From the NCBI GenBank assembly GCA_947259995.1, contig CAMYOK010000007.1, positions 62,001-126,000 of the forward strand: a DNA stretch of 64,000 nucleotides. Reading direction: 5' to 3'. Below the pieces are notes generated by a model, which saw nothing but the letters and a program-made list of their open reading frames with translations, did not search any database and had not been told where the DNA came from. The translations under genes were made by a program, and so were the position numbers. Shown in pieces: positions 9,891 to 18,722 of the stretch. The stretch's first letter is position 1; each line of letters begins with the position of its first letter. Origin of the DNA: an uncultured Pseudomonadales bacterium. Its GTDB lineage: Bacteria; Pseudomonadota; Gammaproteobacteria; Pseudomonadales; Pseudohongiellaceae.

Positions 9891-10640
9891 ATGGAAATGA
9901 CTAAGAATATTCGAGCCATGCTGTTAACTGCGAGCCTCATAGTGCCCGCGAGCGCATTGGCCGCACCAGCGGATCAAGACTCACCTCTGGCTGGTACAGG
10001 GATCGAGCCAAACGTAGTCAGCTATAGCGTTGTCGAGGAATATGACGACCCATTGATGGCTCTGAATCGAGGTGTGTTTGCTTTCAATGACATCGTCTAT
10101 CGCTATGGTTTAATCCCTTTTGCTCGTGTGTACAATACCGTCCCGCAGCCAGTCCGCACTAGTGTCGGCAATTTTTTCGACAATATTAAGTCGCCAATTC
10201 CATTCGTTAATCACCTACTGCAAGGCCAAGGGCGACAAGCCATGGTCGATGTCGCTCGTTTTGGCGTCAACAGTACCGTCGGCGTTTTGGGGCTCTTCGA
10301 TCCGGCGACCTCCTGGCTAGAGTTGGAGCGCCAAGACACGGGCTTCGATGACACCCTACGGCAATACGATGTCGGTTATGGAGTTTATATCGTCATGCCC
10401 TTCGCCGGCCCTAGCAATCTACGCGCTGGCGGCAGCACTTTTGTTGACGCGCTGCTCAACCCAATCGCCTATGTATTTGAAGACCAAGACGCCACGGGCC
10501 TGCGCATTTTCGACAATGTGCAAGAGTTTACTCCCCAAGCCGAAGCCTATTTAGAACTGCGCCAAAACAGCGAAGACCTCTATATCTTTATGCGTAACGC
10601 TCACCTGCAGGACATTCAACGCGATGCCGAATACCAATAA
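9891..10640 (+). CDS. mlaA: MlaA/VacJ family outer-membrane lipid-asymmetry protein
   Basis: Homologue of MlaA, the outer-membrane component that removes phospholipids from the outer leaflet. 249 residues with AAGGATG upstream of the ATG. Family blocks: DPLMALNRGVFAFND, TVPQPVRTSVGNFFDNIKSP, LQGQGRQAMVDVARFGVNST, LGLFDPATS, and GYGVYIVMPFAGPSNLRAGG. The signal peptide ends ASALAAPADQ and contains no cysteine, so unlike E. coli MlaA this is not an obvious lipoprotein. The next gene, an RND exporter, starts 17 bp before this stop, so the two are likely translationally coupled. No mlaBCDEF genes are in view. Confidence 0.9.
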   Translation: MEMTKNIRAMLLTASLIVPASALAAPADQDSPLAGTGIEPNVVSYSVVEEYDDPLMALNRGVFAFNDIVYRYGLIPFARVYNTVPQPVRTSVGNFFDNIKSPIPFVNHLLQGQGRQAMVDVARFGVNSTVGVLGLFDPATSWLELERQDTGFDDTLRQYDVGYGVYIVMPFAGPSNLRAGGSTFVDALLNPIAYVFEDQDATGLRIFDNVQEFTPQAEAYLELRQNSEDLYIFMRNAHLQDIQRDAEYQ

Positions 10641-13065
10641 TTTCACTGCGAGATTCATAGACACAGTAGTGAATTGGCCAAAAACAGTATTGGCTCTGTT
10701 CGCTGTTGTCACCTGCACTTTAGGGCTGCAGGCTCCGAAGTTCGAAATCGATGCTTCGCCCGACACGCTGCTCACCAAAGACAACGAGCTGTACACGCAG
10801 ACCCAACTGGTCAATGAGCGTTTTGCACCGCAGGAATTTCTGCTTGTCACCTACGAGCCTAAAACAGCCTCCGTATTTTCAGAGCAGACCTTTACTGCCC
10901 TGCAGGCGCTGAGCGACGATCTTCTTAGTTTAGATCGCGTGGAGTCTGTGCGCTCGATCCTCAATGTGCCGGTGTTCCCGCAAGGCAGCAATCTTCTCAA
11001 TGCCGAGCTAGACCTCAATGCCCTGACCGTAGAGGCAAACGACTATGCTATGGCAGCGCTGGAAGAGACCTTCACTGACCATCCAATCTACACCAACCTT
11101 CTGATCAATGAAGACCTCAGCGCCACCGCCCTGCAAGTGTTGTTTCGCAGTGATAAAACTCTCGCGCAACTCGACTCACAGATCAATGCTTTACATGCAA
11201 AGTTGCAAGACAAGGAATTGAGCGAGCAAGAAACACAGGAGTTAGCGCGTTTAGAGGAAGAAGCGGCACCTTTGCGCAAAGCACTTGGCGAAACACGCAG
11301 TGCCGAGATCGATAAAATCCGCCAATTTATCGAGCAATATGCAGCCGACGCCGACATCCATATGGGCGGTGTACACGTCCTTGGCGACCAACTCATCGAG
11401 ATCATCAGCAATGACCTCATGGTATTCGGCATTGCCATCGCCATTGGCATCTGCGTGATGCTGCTAATTCTGTTTCAGGCGCTGCGCTGGGTCGCCATCC
11501 CGATTCTATGCTGTTTAAGCAGCATCTTATCGACCATGGGATTGTTCGCACTACTAGGCATTAAAGCCACGGTGATCTCTTCTAACTTCATTGCCCTACA
11601 GCTTATTCTAACGCTAGCCATCGTCATCCACCTGATCGTGCAGTTTCGCGAAAGTGCGCAGGATAACCCTGAGGCAAGCCAAAGGGACATCATTCGCACT
11701 ACCTTGGCGGAGAAGATCGGGCCATGCTTTTTTGCCGGATTAACTACCTCGGTTGGCTTTGCCTCACTAGTGTTTAGTGGCATCCAGCCTGTCATCGCCT
11801 TCGGGTGGATGATGATTATCGCGATGGGCTTTTCCATCGCCGTAAGCCTAGTCCTATTTCCTGTCATTCTGGAGTTGTTATCCAAACATCAACAGCGCAA
11901 AGAAATTCCACTATTCGGCATGATCGTGCGTTTTTTCGCTCGTGCTACGCTTGCGAGACGGCTCCCAATTGCGCTGGCCAGTATCGCGATAATCACTGTG
12001 AGCGTTCTAGGCCTCTTGCGCCTCGATGTCGAAAATAGCTTCATCAACTACTTCAAAAAATCTACGCAGATCCACCAAGAGCTAGCCTATATCGACCAGG
12101 AGTTTGGCGGCTCTACGCCAATGGACCTGATCTATACCCCCGACAGCCAATCAGACAACCCTGACATTGTCATGACGGCCAGAACTGTACAAATGCTGCA
12201 ATTGATTCAACACACAATGGCAGAACACGAGGCAGTCGGACGCGTCCTTTCCGCCGTGAACATTACCGACTTGGCGCGTGACCTCAATGGCGCGCCATTG
12301 ACTGAGTATGAGCTGACTACCGCGTACTGGTTGATGGACGAGAACTTCCGCGAAGATCTCGTCGGTGCGTTCTACGATACAGAAACCGGACAGGCTCGCA
12401 TTAACTTCTGGATTCAAGATCTTACAGAAGGTCTAAACCGGGCAGAACTGTTGGCTGAGATCCGCGCTGAAATGGAGGAGATCGGCATTGCGGAAAGCGA
12501 CTATCAGCTCACCAATATGTTCGTCTTATACCAAGATATATTGCAGCGCCTATTCAGCTCGCAGATTTTAACATTAGGGTTGGTATATGGCGCATTATTG
12601 ATCGTATTCCTCATCATCTTCCGCTCGCCAAGGCTTGCGCTAATCGCGCTCGTCCCCAATATGCTACCGACATTATCGGTACTGGGATTGATGGGATGGC
12701 TAGGCATATCGCTTGATTTGATGACCATTACTATTGCCGCAATCGCCATGGGTATCGCAGTCGATGACACCATTCACTATATGCATCGTTTTCAAGAAGA
12801 ACAGGAAACAAGGGGCTATGAAGAGTCCATCAAGCGCACACATAATAGCGTAGGACTCGCCATTCTCTATACCTCATTTTTGATCATGGCAGGTTTCTCA
12901 ATGCTGGCATTCTCTGACTTTGTGCCGAGCATTTTGTTTGGATTATTGACTTCGATGGCAATGGCGCTAGCGCTATTTACTGACCTTTGTCTACTGCCTG
13001 TGTTGTTGCGTTGGGGCGCCAAAGAACCTGACCAAAGCGGGCCAGCAGCGCAGGGAAGTACGTGA
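10624..13065 (+). CDS. RND/MMPL family exporter, coupled to mlaA
   Basis: Inner-membrane transporter of the MMPL/RND superfamily, 813 residues. One membrane helix near the N-terminus is followed by a periplasmic loop holding a Gln/Glu-rich coiled coil (around residues 185-225). Five to six helices follow from about residue 260, then a second periplasmic loop, then a C-terminal helix bundle with the RND motif GIAVDDTIHYMHRFQEE. The start lies inside mlaA (17-bp overlap), which suggests a lipid or hydrophobic-molecule cargo. Its 3' end overlaps a second, convergent RND gene by 89 bp. Cargo is inferred from context only. Confidence 0.88.
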   Translation: MPNTNNFTARFIDTVVNWPKTVLALFAVVTCTLGLQAPKFEIDASPDTLLTKDNELYTQTQLVNERFAPQEFLLVTYEPKTASVFSEQTFTALQALSDDLLSLDRVESVRSILNVPVFPQGSNLLNAELDLNALTVEANDYAMAALEETFTDHPIYTNLLINEDLSATALQVLFRSDKTLAQLDSQINALHAKLQDKELSEQETQELARLEEEAAPLRKALGETRSAEIDKIRQFIEQYAADADIHMGGVHVLGDQLIEIISNDLMVFGIAIAIGICVMLLILFQALRWVAIPILCCLSSILSTMGLFALLGIKATVISSNFIALQLILTLAIVIHLIVQFRESAQDNPEASQRDIIRTTLAEKIGPCFFAGLTTSVGFASLVFSGIQPVIAFGWMMIIAMGFSIAVSLVLFPVILELLSKHQQRKEIPLFGMIVRFFARATLARRLPIALASIAIITVSVLGLLRLDVENSFINYFKKSTQIHQELAYIDQEFGGSTPMDLIYTPDSQSDNPDIVMTARTVQMLQLIQHTMAEHEAVGRVLSAVNITDLARDLNGAPLTEYELTTAYWLMDENFREDLVGAFYDTETGQARINFWIQDLTEGLNRAELLAEIRAEMEEIGIAESDYQLTNMFVLYQDILQRLFSSQILTLGLVYGALLIVFLIIFRSPRLALIALVPNMLPTLSVLGLMGWLGISLDLMTITIAAIAMGIAVDDTIHYMHRFQEEQETRGYEESIKRTHNSVGLAILYTSFLIMAGFSMLAFSDFVPSILFGLLTSMAMALALFTDLCLLPVLLRWGAKEPDQSGPAAQGST

Positions 13066-15304
13066 TATCAAGAACCAAGGCGAGAATCACAATAGGCACA
13101 AGTAGGGTCGCTGCCTGCTGAAAATACAAAGTGCTTGCAGCGATTAGCACGCAAGTGCCGAGCGCCATGACTGAAGTGGTAATGATCAAAGCTGGCCCGG
13201 CTTTATGCAGGGCCTGCTCAATCGCCGCGCGTGGCTGTAGGCCCGCATTCATCGCGCTTTGATAGGCACTCAAGACGTGAACCGTATCATCCACCACTAG
13301 GCCAATGCTGATGCTAAACAGCATCATGACAAAAGGGTCTAACTCCCCTACTAGCAACCCCCAGGCACCAAACACAAACACGGCAGGCAACAGATTAGGC
13401 AATACGCTTAACAGGCCAAGGTACGCGCTGCGCATGCCCAGCATCAAAGTGACGGTAATCATCAGCAGACTCAATCCATAGCCTTGCAGCAACTCAATCG
13501 TTACCGCTTTATCCATGCGTGCAAACAATAAGGTGCTGCTCCCATGCAATAGCTGCGCATCCGGAAAGTCTTGTGCAAACTTTTCGTCGATGAGCGTGTT
13601 CAATGCAATGATCGCTTGATTGCTCTGCGTGTGCGTGCCCACAAACAGCCGCAAAATACTGTAATTCGCATTGGCTAGCGTCGCGAGCGTGAAATTACTC
13701 GCCTGTGCGACGCTGTAGTTGAATAAGGCCTCATCAATTGCCTCTGGGTCATCTGGAATTACAAATGCATCTTCGCCCTGCTCTTCATGCATGATCTGAT
13801 TGACTGTTTTCACGGCATCGACAAGGCTGGCCACCCCGATCACATTGTCTTGCCCATTTAACCACTGCGAAAATGCATCCAAACGTTGCAGAAACTCCGG
13901 TTCAATAACCCCATAATCACTTGCCACTTTCACCCCGTAGCTCAGCTGTGTTCCTTGCCCCATGCGTGAGTTCACTGCGGTGTAATAATCATAAAGTGGC
14001 GAGTCTTTACTGATAAACGATGCGCGATCAAAATCGGTGGTATTACGCAGACTAAGCGCTAAAGCAAAACAAGCCAATACACTCACCACGACCAACATCG
14101 TGCGCCCGTGCGCAAACACTAGATAGCGACAGCCGTTTAAGACTCGGCTAATTATCGCGCCGCGCGTTGCTGACTGTGCCGAATCGGCTCGCATAGGGAA
14201 CAATAATATCGCCCCGGGCAACACCGTCAGCGTGAGCGCGTAGGCATAGGCAACGCCCAATGCCACGACCGAACCAAACGAGCTAACCGCAGGTGCTGAG
14301 GCGAAATTAAGGCTGGCAAAGCCAATGATCGTCGTCACTGTTGCCAAAGAGATTGGCCGAAAATTTCTCAGCACACTCTGCTGCATGGCGGCCACTGGCG
14401 CTAAGCCTTGCCCAAGCGCTTGTCGGTATAAAGAGATCACATGCACGCTATCGGCCACAGCAATCGTTACCACGACCAGTGGCGCCATGACTGAAATACT
14501 ATTGAAAGACACTGCAAGCCACGCCAAAGTCGCTACGGTCATTAACACCGTTAGCATGGCGATGCCTAGAATACAAAAACCAAGGTAGAGCGAGCGAAAG
14601 CTATAACAAATGATGGCGGTGCACAGCAGCAGCACGATAGGCAAGAGAAGGCTCAGGTCACTAATCATGGCATCGCGATTAGTCTGCTCATAATGTGCGT
14701 TGCTACTGAGATAAAAATTCACATCAGGGTGGCGTGCTTGCAAACTTTCTATAAGTGCATCGCTTGTCGAGACGATCTCGCGACTCTGCTCACTGCTGAT
14801 CTGATTGCTACGCAAACGGACATTCGCCAAAGCGAGATCGGCATTGGCAGCAATGAACTGGCCGACCAGAAAAGGGTCTGCCATGACTCGCTGTTTGGCT
14901 TGCTGTAACTCTTCATCAGTCAATACACTTTGCGCCGTGAGCACTCTAGTGAAGAGGCTTTCATCCCCAAACGGAGACTGCCAGTCGAGTATCGAGTCCA
15001 TCGAAAGCGCTAGGGGAATTTGTCTGAACTCGCGATTCAGGTCCGCCAAGGCCAACAAGGTGCTCGCCTCAAACACTTGGCCGCTTTTGGGCACGAGCGC
15101 GAAACTTAGCTCTACAGGCGCGGGAAACACTTCTAGCATCTCATCGCGCTGGAGAAGATAAGGATCGCTTTTGGTCAACAAGACCCCCAGAGAGGTATCA
15201 AACTGCGTACGAGGGATAGCCAACGCAAAAATAACGCAACATAAAACACTAAGGCTTAAAAGCGCCAAGCGCCGTGTGACGAGAAAATTTACCAGTACAG
15301 TCAT
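12977..15304 (-). CDS. RND/MMPL family exporter
   Basis: A second MMPL/RND inner-membrane protein, 775 residues, same architecture: N-terminal helix (LLSLSVLCCVIFALAI), periplasmic domain, a helix block from about residue 220 with VVVTIAVADSVHVISLYRQA, a second periplasmic domain, and a C-terminal block with SIGLVVDDTVHVLSAYQSA. It is only distantly similar to its convergent neighbour. The ATG has no strong ribosome site in front of it. Its last 29 codons lie antisense to the end of the other RND gene. No membrane-fusion protein or outer-membrane factor is adjacent. Confidence 0.87.
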   Translation of the reverse strand: MTVLVNFLVTRRLALLSLSVLCCVIFALAIPRTQFDTSLGVLLTKSDPYLLQRDEMLEVFPAPVELSFALVPKSGQVFEASTLLALADLNREFRQIPLALSMDSILDWQSPFGDESLFTRVLTAQSVLTDEELQQAKQRVMADPFLVGQFIAANADLALANVRLRSNQISSEQSREIVSTSDALIESLQARHPDVNFYLSSNAHYEQTNRDAMISDLSLLLPIVLLLCTAIICYSFRSLYLGFCILGIAMLTVLMTVATLAWLAVSFNSISVMAPLVVVTIAVADSVHVISLYRQALGQGLAPVAAMQQSVLRNFRPISLATVTTIIGFASLNFASAPAVSSFGSVVALGVAYAYALTLTVLPGAILLFPMRADSAQSATRGAIISRVLNGCRYLVFAHGRTMLVVVSVLACFALALSLRNTTDFDRASFISKDSPLYDYYTAVNSRMGQGTQLSYGVKVASDYGVIEPEFLQRLDAFSQWLNGQDNVIGVASLVDAVKTVNQIMHEEQGEDAFVIPDDPEAIDEALFNYSVAQASNFTLATLANANYSILRLFVGTHTQSNQAIIALNTLIDEKFAQDFPDAQLLHGSSTLLFARMDKAVTIELLQGYGLSLLMITVTLMLGMRSAYLGLLSVLPNLLPAVFVFGAWGLLVGELDPFVMMLFSISIGLVVDDTVHVLSAYQSAMNAGLQPRAAIEQALHKAGPALIITTSVMALGTCVLIAASTLYFQQAATLLVPIVILALVLDITYFPALLARFGQVLWRPNATTQAVDKGQ

Positions 15305-15452
15305 TTTTGACTCGAATCATGGTCAAATAGGGGGTTCAGGCTAGAATCGCATGCGCTTGCTAATTTGTCATGCATCAAGCCGAAGTCTTGAAATCTTCTA
15401 TATAGTCACCAAGTAAACCTTAAGTACTTTAGCCACGATAAAAGGAGTGATC

Positions 15453-15734
15453 ATGAGCAATAAAAAAGAAATAGAGCACAAACTTGAGCAGCAGCTAGAT
15501 GCTTTAAGCAACAAAATCGATGAACTCGCTGCCAAAATGAAAGAACAAGAGCACAAAGCCGGCGACATGGAGCGCGAGGCGGTCACCAAACTTAAGGCTA
15601 TGCGTGCGACGGCGAAAGAGAAACTTAAGGCCTTCAAAGAAACTGAGCACGAAAACCTGCATGAGGTCCAAGCGTCCCTCAATGAATACTGGACGAGCCT
15701 AGGGACTGAGCTCAAGGCCTATGAAAGCCTCTGA
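15453..15734 (+). CDS. Small coiled-coil protein of unknown function
   Basis: 93 residues, very rich in Lys and Glu, with continuous heptad character (KKEIEHKLEQQLDALSNK, then AAKMKEQEHKAGDMEREA). No signal peptide, membrane segment or cysteine. AAAGGAG at 15441-15447 sits 6 nt before the chosen ATG; a GTG two codons upstream overlaps it. I do not recognise a family. The shape is that of small cytoplasmic coiled-coil proteins. It stands alone, divergent from the RND gene and 75 bp ahead of the DedA region. Confidence 0.7.
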   Translation: MSNKKEIEHKLEQQLDALSNKIDELAAKMKEQEHKAGDMEREAVTKLKAMRATAKEKLKAFKETEHENLHEVQASLNEYWTSLGTELKAYESL

Positions 15735-15857
15735 TTTTGGCACTCTAATCTAAAACCCTCACGAGCGCGTACCCCTAGACTGTGACGCTCACCTTTTAGG
15801 GGTACTGTTATAGACACCGCCATCCTGCAGTATTTAGAGAACCACCGTGACTATGCC

Positions 15858-16310
15858 ATGTGGATAGTGCCTTTGCTTGCCTTTGCGGAGGCTTGTATTG
15901 GTATCGGGCTTTTCGTCTCGGGTTTAATTCTTTTTGGTGTCTGCATCGCCCTGTACAGCGCCGACATTCTTAGCCTCTGGCAGATTGCACCGCTAGCATT
16001 TGTAGGGGCCGTCCTTGGCGACCACGCGGGGTTCTATAGCGGCGCGCATTTTGGGCCAAGAATTCACGAATTCTCCCTCGCAAAACGCTATCAACTGCAG
16101 TTACAAAAAGCCGAACGACTTGTGCTGCGTTTCGGCGCAGCGGCAATCTTTATTGGAAGATTTATTCCTGCCATTCGTAGCCTTTTACCCGCCCTTCTTG
16201 GTGTCAGTGGTTTTAATCCCAGACGCTATAATTTGTTCGATATTGCCGCCTGCGCCTTGTGGGCCGCATTACTTGTTCTGCTCGTCTGGCTTAGCAATGC
16301 ATTCCTCTAA
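15858..16310 (+). CDS. DedA family membrane protein (N-terminus uncertain)
   Basis: Inner-membrane protein of the DedA/SNARE-associated family, involved in membrane homeostasis and probably lipid scrambling. The family signature is clear: LLAFAEACIGIGLFVSGLIL, GAVLGDHAGFYSGAHFG, and GRFIPAIRSLLPALLGVS. From the first ATG the protein has 150 residues, short for the family, and lacks the usual N-terminal helix. The same frame stays open upstream and codes for a plausible N-terminus (IDTAILQYLENHRDYA) down to an ATA codon at 15810. AGGGG lies 7 nt before that codon, and no ATG, GTG or TTG is available there. The true start may therefore be 15810. Confidence 0.82.
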   Translation: MWIVPLLAFAEACIGIGLFVSGLILFGVCIALYSADILSLWQIAPLAFVGAVLGDHAGFYSGAHFGPRIHEFSLAKRYQLQLQKAERLVLRFGAAAIFIGRFIPAIRSLLPALLGVSGFNPRRYNLFDIAACALWAALLVLLVWLSNAFL

Positions 16311-16473
16311 ACCTGCCTAAGCTGCCTTGATTCGAAGCAGTGGCTGGGGTAATGTCCGAGGCCTGTGGTGAAGCAAGGAGATTGTATGGATACCTTCTCG
16401 ACGCTAACGATTTAGCCCATCACGAAGGCGAATATTCCACATCATCCTCAACTATTATCAAAAGAAATTTGCT

Positions 16474-17745
16474 ATGAAACTATTCAAAAGCTCATTGTCG
16501 GCCTTGCGCGTTATTTCACTACTGACTCTTGTATGGACATTGAGCCTTCCATCTTTAGCTCGTGCTCAAGACCCAATTCGCATCGCCTTTATCGACCCGC
16601 AATCGGGCACCTTCGCCGCCACGGGTGAAACTGGATATTTGCAGCTGAAATTTGCAGCTGACTACTTCTTCAACGAAAAAGGCGGCGTCCTAGGCGGGCG
16701 CCAAATCGAAGTCATTGCACTGGATAACAAAAACTCTGCGGCCGACTCCCAGCAACAACTACGCCGCGCCATCAGTGAAGGTATTCAAATCGTCTATTCT
16801 GGCAATGGCTCTGCGGTTGCCAGCGCCCTCAGCACAGCAATCGAACGCCACAATCGGCGCAACCCAGAACAACGCGTCATCTTCATGAACTATGCAGCCG
16901 TTGACCCCATTCTCACTGGCGCCGATTGCAGTTTCTGGCACTTCCGTTTCGACTCCCACTCCGACACCAAAATGGATGTCATGACCAGCCATATCGCCAC
17001 AAAAGCAGACATCAGCAAGGTTTACATCATTGGCCAAGATTATTCATTCGGGAAGGCAGTTGGCGACGCCGCTATTAGCATGTTGGCCGCTAAACGCCCA
17101 GACATAGAAGTCGTGGGCAATGAGTTGCACCCTATCGGGCAGGTGAAAGATTTTACCCCTTATGTCACCAAAATCGTTGCCTCTGGCGCTGACGCCATCA
17201 TTACCGGCAATTGGGGGGGAGACATGGTAGCGCTAGGTCGTGCCATCGCTGACGCAGGCCTAGACGTTCCTATCTATACATTCTATGCCGCCTATGACGG
17301 CATCACCGCGACGTTAGGGGAAGCCGGCAAGAATCGCATTCGTTTAGTCCACAACGACTTCGCCAACCCCGTCACCAGTGAAGAACGTATCGCGTTTACT
17401 CGCGCCTTCAAAGCAAAATACCCTCACAAAGACCTGACACAACCGCGACTTGCCACATCATTGCAGATGCTTGTCAACGCGATGGAAGAGACTGGAGGCA
17501 CAGACCCTTTTCAGCTCGCTCTTGCGATGGAAGATATGCGAGTCACAAATATGATTGGCGACGAGGTGTGGATGCGAGGCGAAGACCATCAGTCCTTCCA
17601 GCCACTCTTTGTTTCTGTTCACACCGATGAGAATGTCGTGTTCGATGCCGACAATTCGGGTTTTGGTCTTGTGACTGAGTTTCGCGTCCCAACACAAGAT
17701 ACAATCACTGAAAGTAGCTGTAAGATGAATCGACCACAACAATAA
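16474..17745 (+). CDS. Branched-chain-amino-acid-type ABC transporter, substrate-binding protein
   Basis: Periplasmic binding protein of the Liv/Urt class, 423 residues. The signal peptide covers about residues 1-31 (cleaved after SLARAQ). Type-1 binding-protein blocks follow: IRIAFIDPQSGTFAATG, FNEKGGVLGGRQIEVIALDN, VYIIGQDYSFGKAVGDA, DFTPYVTKIVASGADAIITG. It heads a five-gene cluster with two permeases and two ATPases, so this is a complete importer. Substrate is not certain: Liv-type binding proteins also take amides, short-chain carboxylates and aromatic compounds, and no catabolic gene is adjacent. No clear ribosome site is seen before the ATG. Confidence 0.88.
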   Translation: MKLFKSSLSALRVISLLTLVWTLSLPSLARAQDPIRIAFIDPQSGTFAATGETGYLQLKFAADYFFNEKGGVLGGRQIEVIALDNKNSAADSQQQLRRAISEGIQIVYSGNGSAVASALSTAIERHNRRNPEQRVIFMNYAAVDPILTGADCSFWHFRFDSHSDTKMDVMTSHIATKADISKVYIIGQDYSFGKAVGDAAISMLAAKRPDIEVVGNELHPIGQVKDFTPYVTKIVASGADAIITGNWGGDMVALGRAIADAGLDVPIYTFYAAYDGITATLGEAGKNRIRLVHNDFANPVTSEERIAFTRAFKAKYPHKDLTQPRLATSLQMLVNAMEETGGTDPFQLALAMEDMRVTNMIGDEVWMRGEDHQSFQPLFVSVHTDENVVFDADNSGFGLVTEFRVPTQDTITESSCKMNRPQQ

Positions 17746-17769
17746 ATAGCGAGCATCATATTCACTACT

Positions 17770-18720
17770 ATGATTGAAGTTTTGATTTTCGCCACACTCA
17801 ATGGTCTCGTCACCGGCCTACTACTTTTTATGTTGGCAAGCGGTTTAACGCTCATATTCAGCATGATGGGCGTGCTTAATTTCGCCCACGCTAGCTTCTA
17901 CATGCTTGGCGCCTACTTCGCCTATTCTATCAGTCTGTATCTAGGGTTTTGGCCAGCGCTCATTGTGGCGCCAGTGCTTGTTGGCTTACTTGGCGCCCTC
18001 ATCGAACGTTATGGTTTGCGCCGCGTGCACAAATCTGGGCACGTTGCCGAGCTCATTTTCACCTTTGGCCTAGCCTTTTTAATCGAAGAGGCGGTGCAGT
18101 TTTTCTGGGGGCGCGCCACCAAGGACTACCGTTCGCCAGACTTGCTCGACTTCCCACTATTCACCTTGTTTGGGCAGAATTTCCCAGCCTACAAGGCTTT
18201 TATGATCTTCATCTCTATTGCGATCTTCATCGGCTTGTACTTCGTCCTTACTCGCACGCGCATCGGCATCATCATTCAAGCGGCAATCACTCATCCGCAC
18301 ACAGTGGCTAACCTGGGACACAATGTCCCTTTGATTTTCATGGCCGTATTTGGCGTTGGCACAGGGCTCGCAGGGCTTGCAGGGGTAATTGCTGGCCCCG
18401 TCTTAACTACCTTCCCTGGCATGGCGATGGTACTAGGCAGCATTGTCTTCGTGATCGTTGTGATTGGCGGCTTAGGCTCACTGGCGGGGGCTTTAGTGGC
18501 ATCGCTGCTCATTGGTCTTTTACAGTCTTATGCGATCGCCTCTGATGTCGGCATGCCAGACCTTCTCGCCTGGCTTGGCATTAGCTTCGAGCGCGACCAC
18601 CCTTTGAATGACATCTGGCGCTTAACCCTGCCACAAGTCGCCCCGATCTTGCCGTACCTACTGCTTGTATTGGTCTTGATATTTCGCCCTTCTGGTCTTT
18701 TTGGCAAACGGGAGAGCTAG
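17770..18720 (+). CDS. livH: Branched-chain-amino-acid-type ABC transporter, permease (LivH)
   Basis: First inner-membrane permease of the importer, 316 residues with about eight hydrophobic segments. It shows the LivH start [24 protein letters not shown] and the C-terminal block [22 protein letters not shown] that contacts the ATPase. It follows the binding protein by 24 bp and precedes livM by 2 bp. A family assignment is safe; the substrate is not. Confidence 0.9.
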   Translation: MIEVLIFATLNGLVTGLLLFMLASGLTLIFSMMGVLNFAHASFYMLGAYFAYSISLYLGFWPALIVAPVLVGLLGALIERYGLRRVHKSGHVAELIFTFGLAFLIEEAVQFFWGRATKDYRSPDLLDFPLFTLFGQNFPAYKAFMIFISIAIFIGLYFVLTRTRIGIIIQAAITHPHTVANLGHNVPLIFMAVFGVGTGLAGLAGVIAGPVLTTFPGMAMVLGSIVFVIVVIGGLGSLAGALVASLLIGLLQSYAIASDVGMPDLLAWLGISFERDHPLNDIWRLTLPQVAPILPYLLLVLVLIFRPSGLFGKRES

Positions 18721-18722
18721 AG

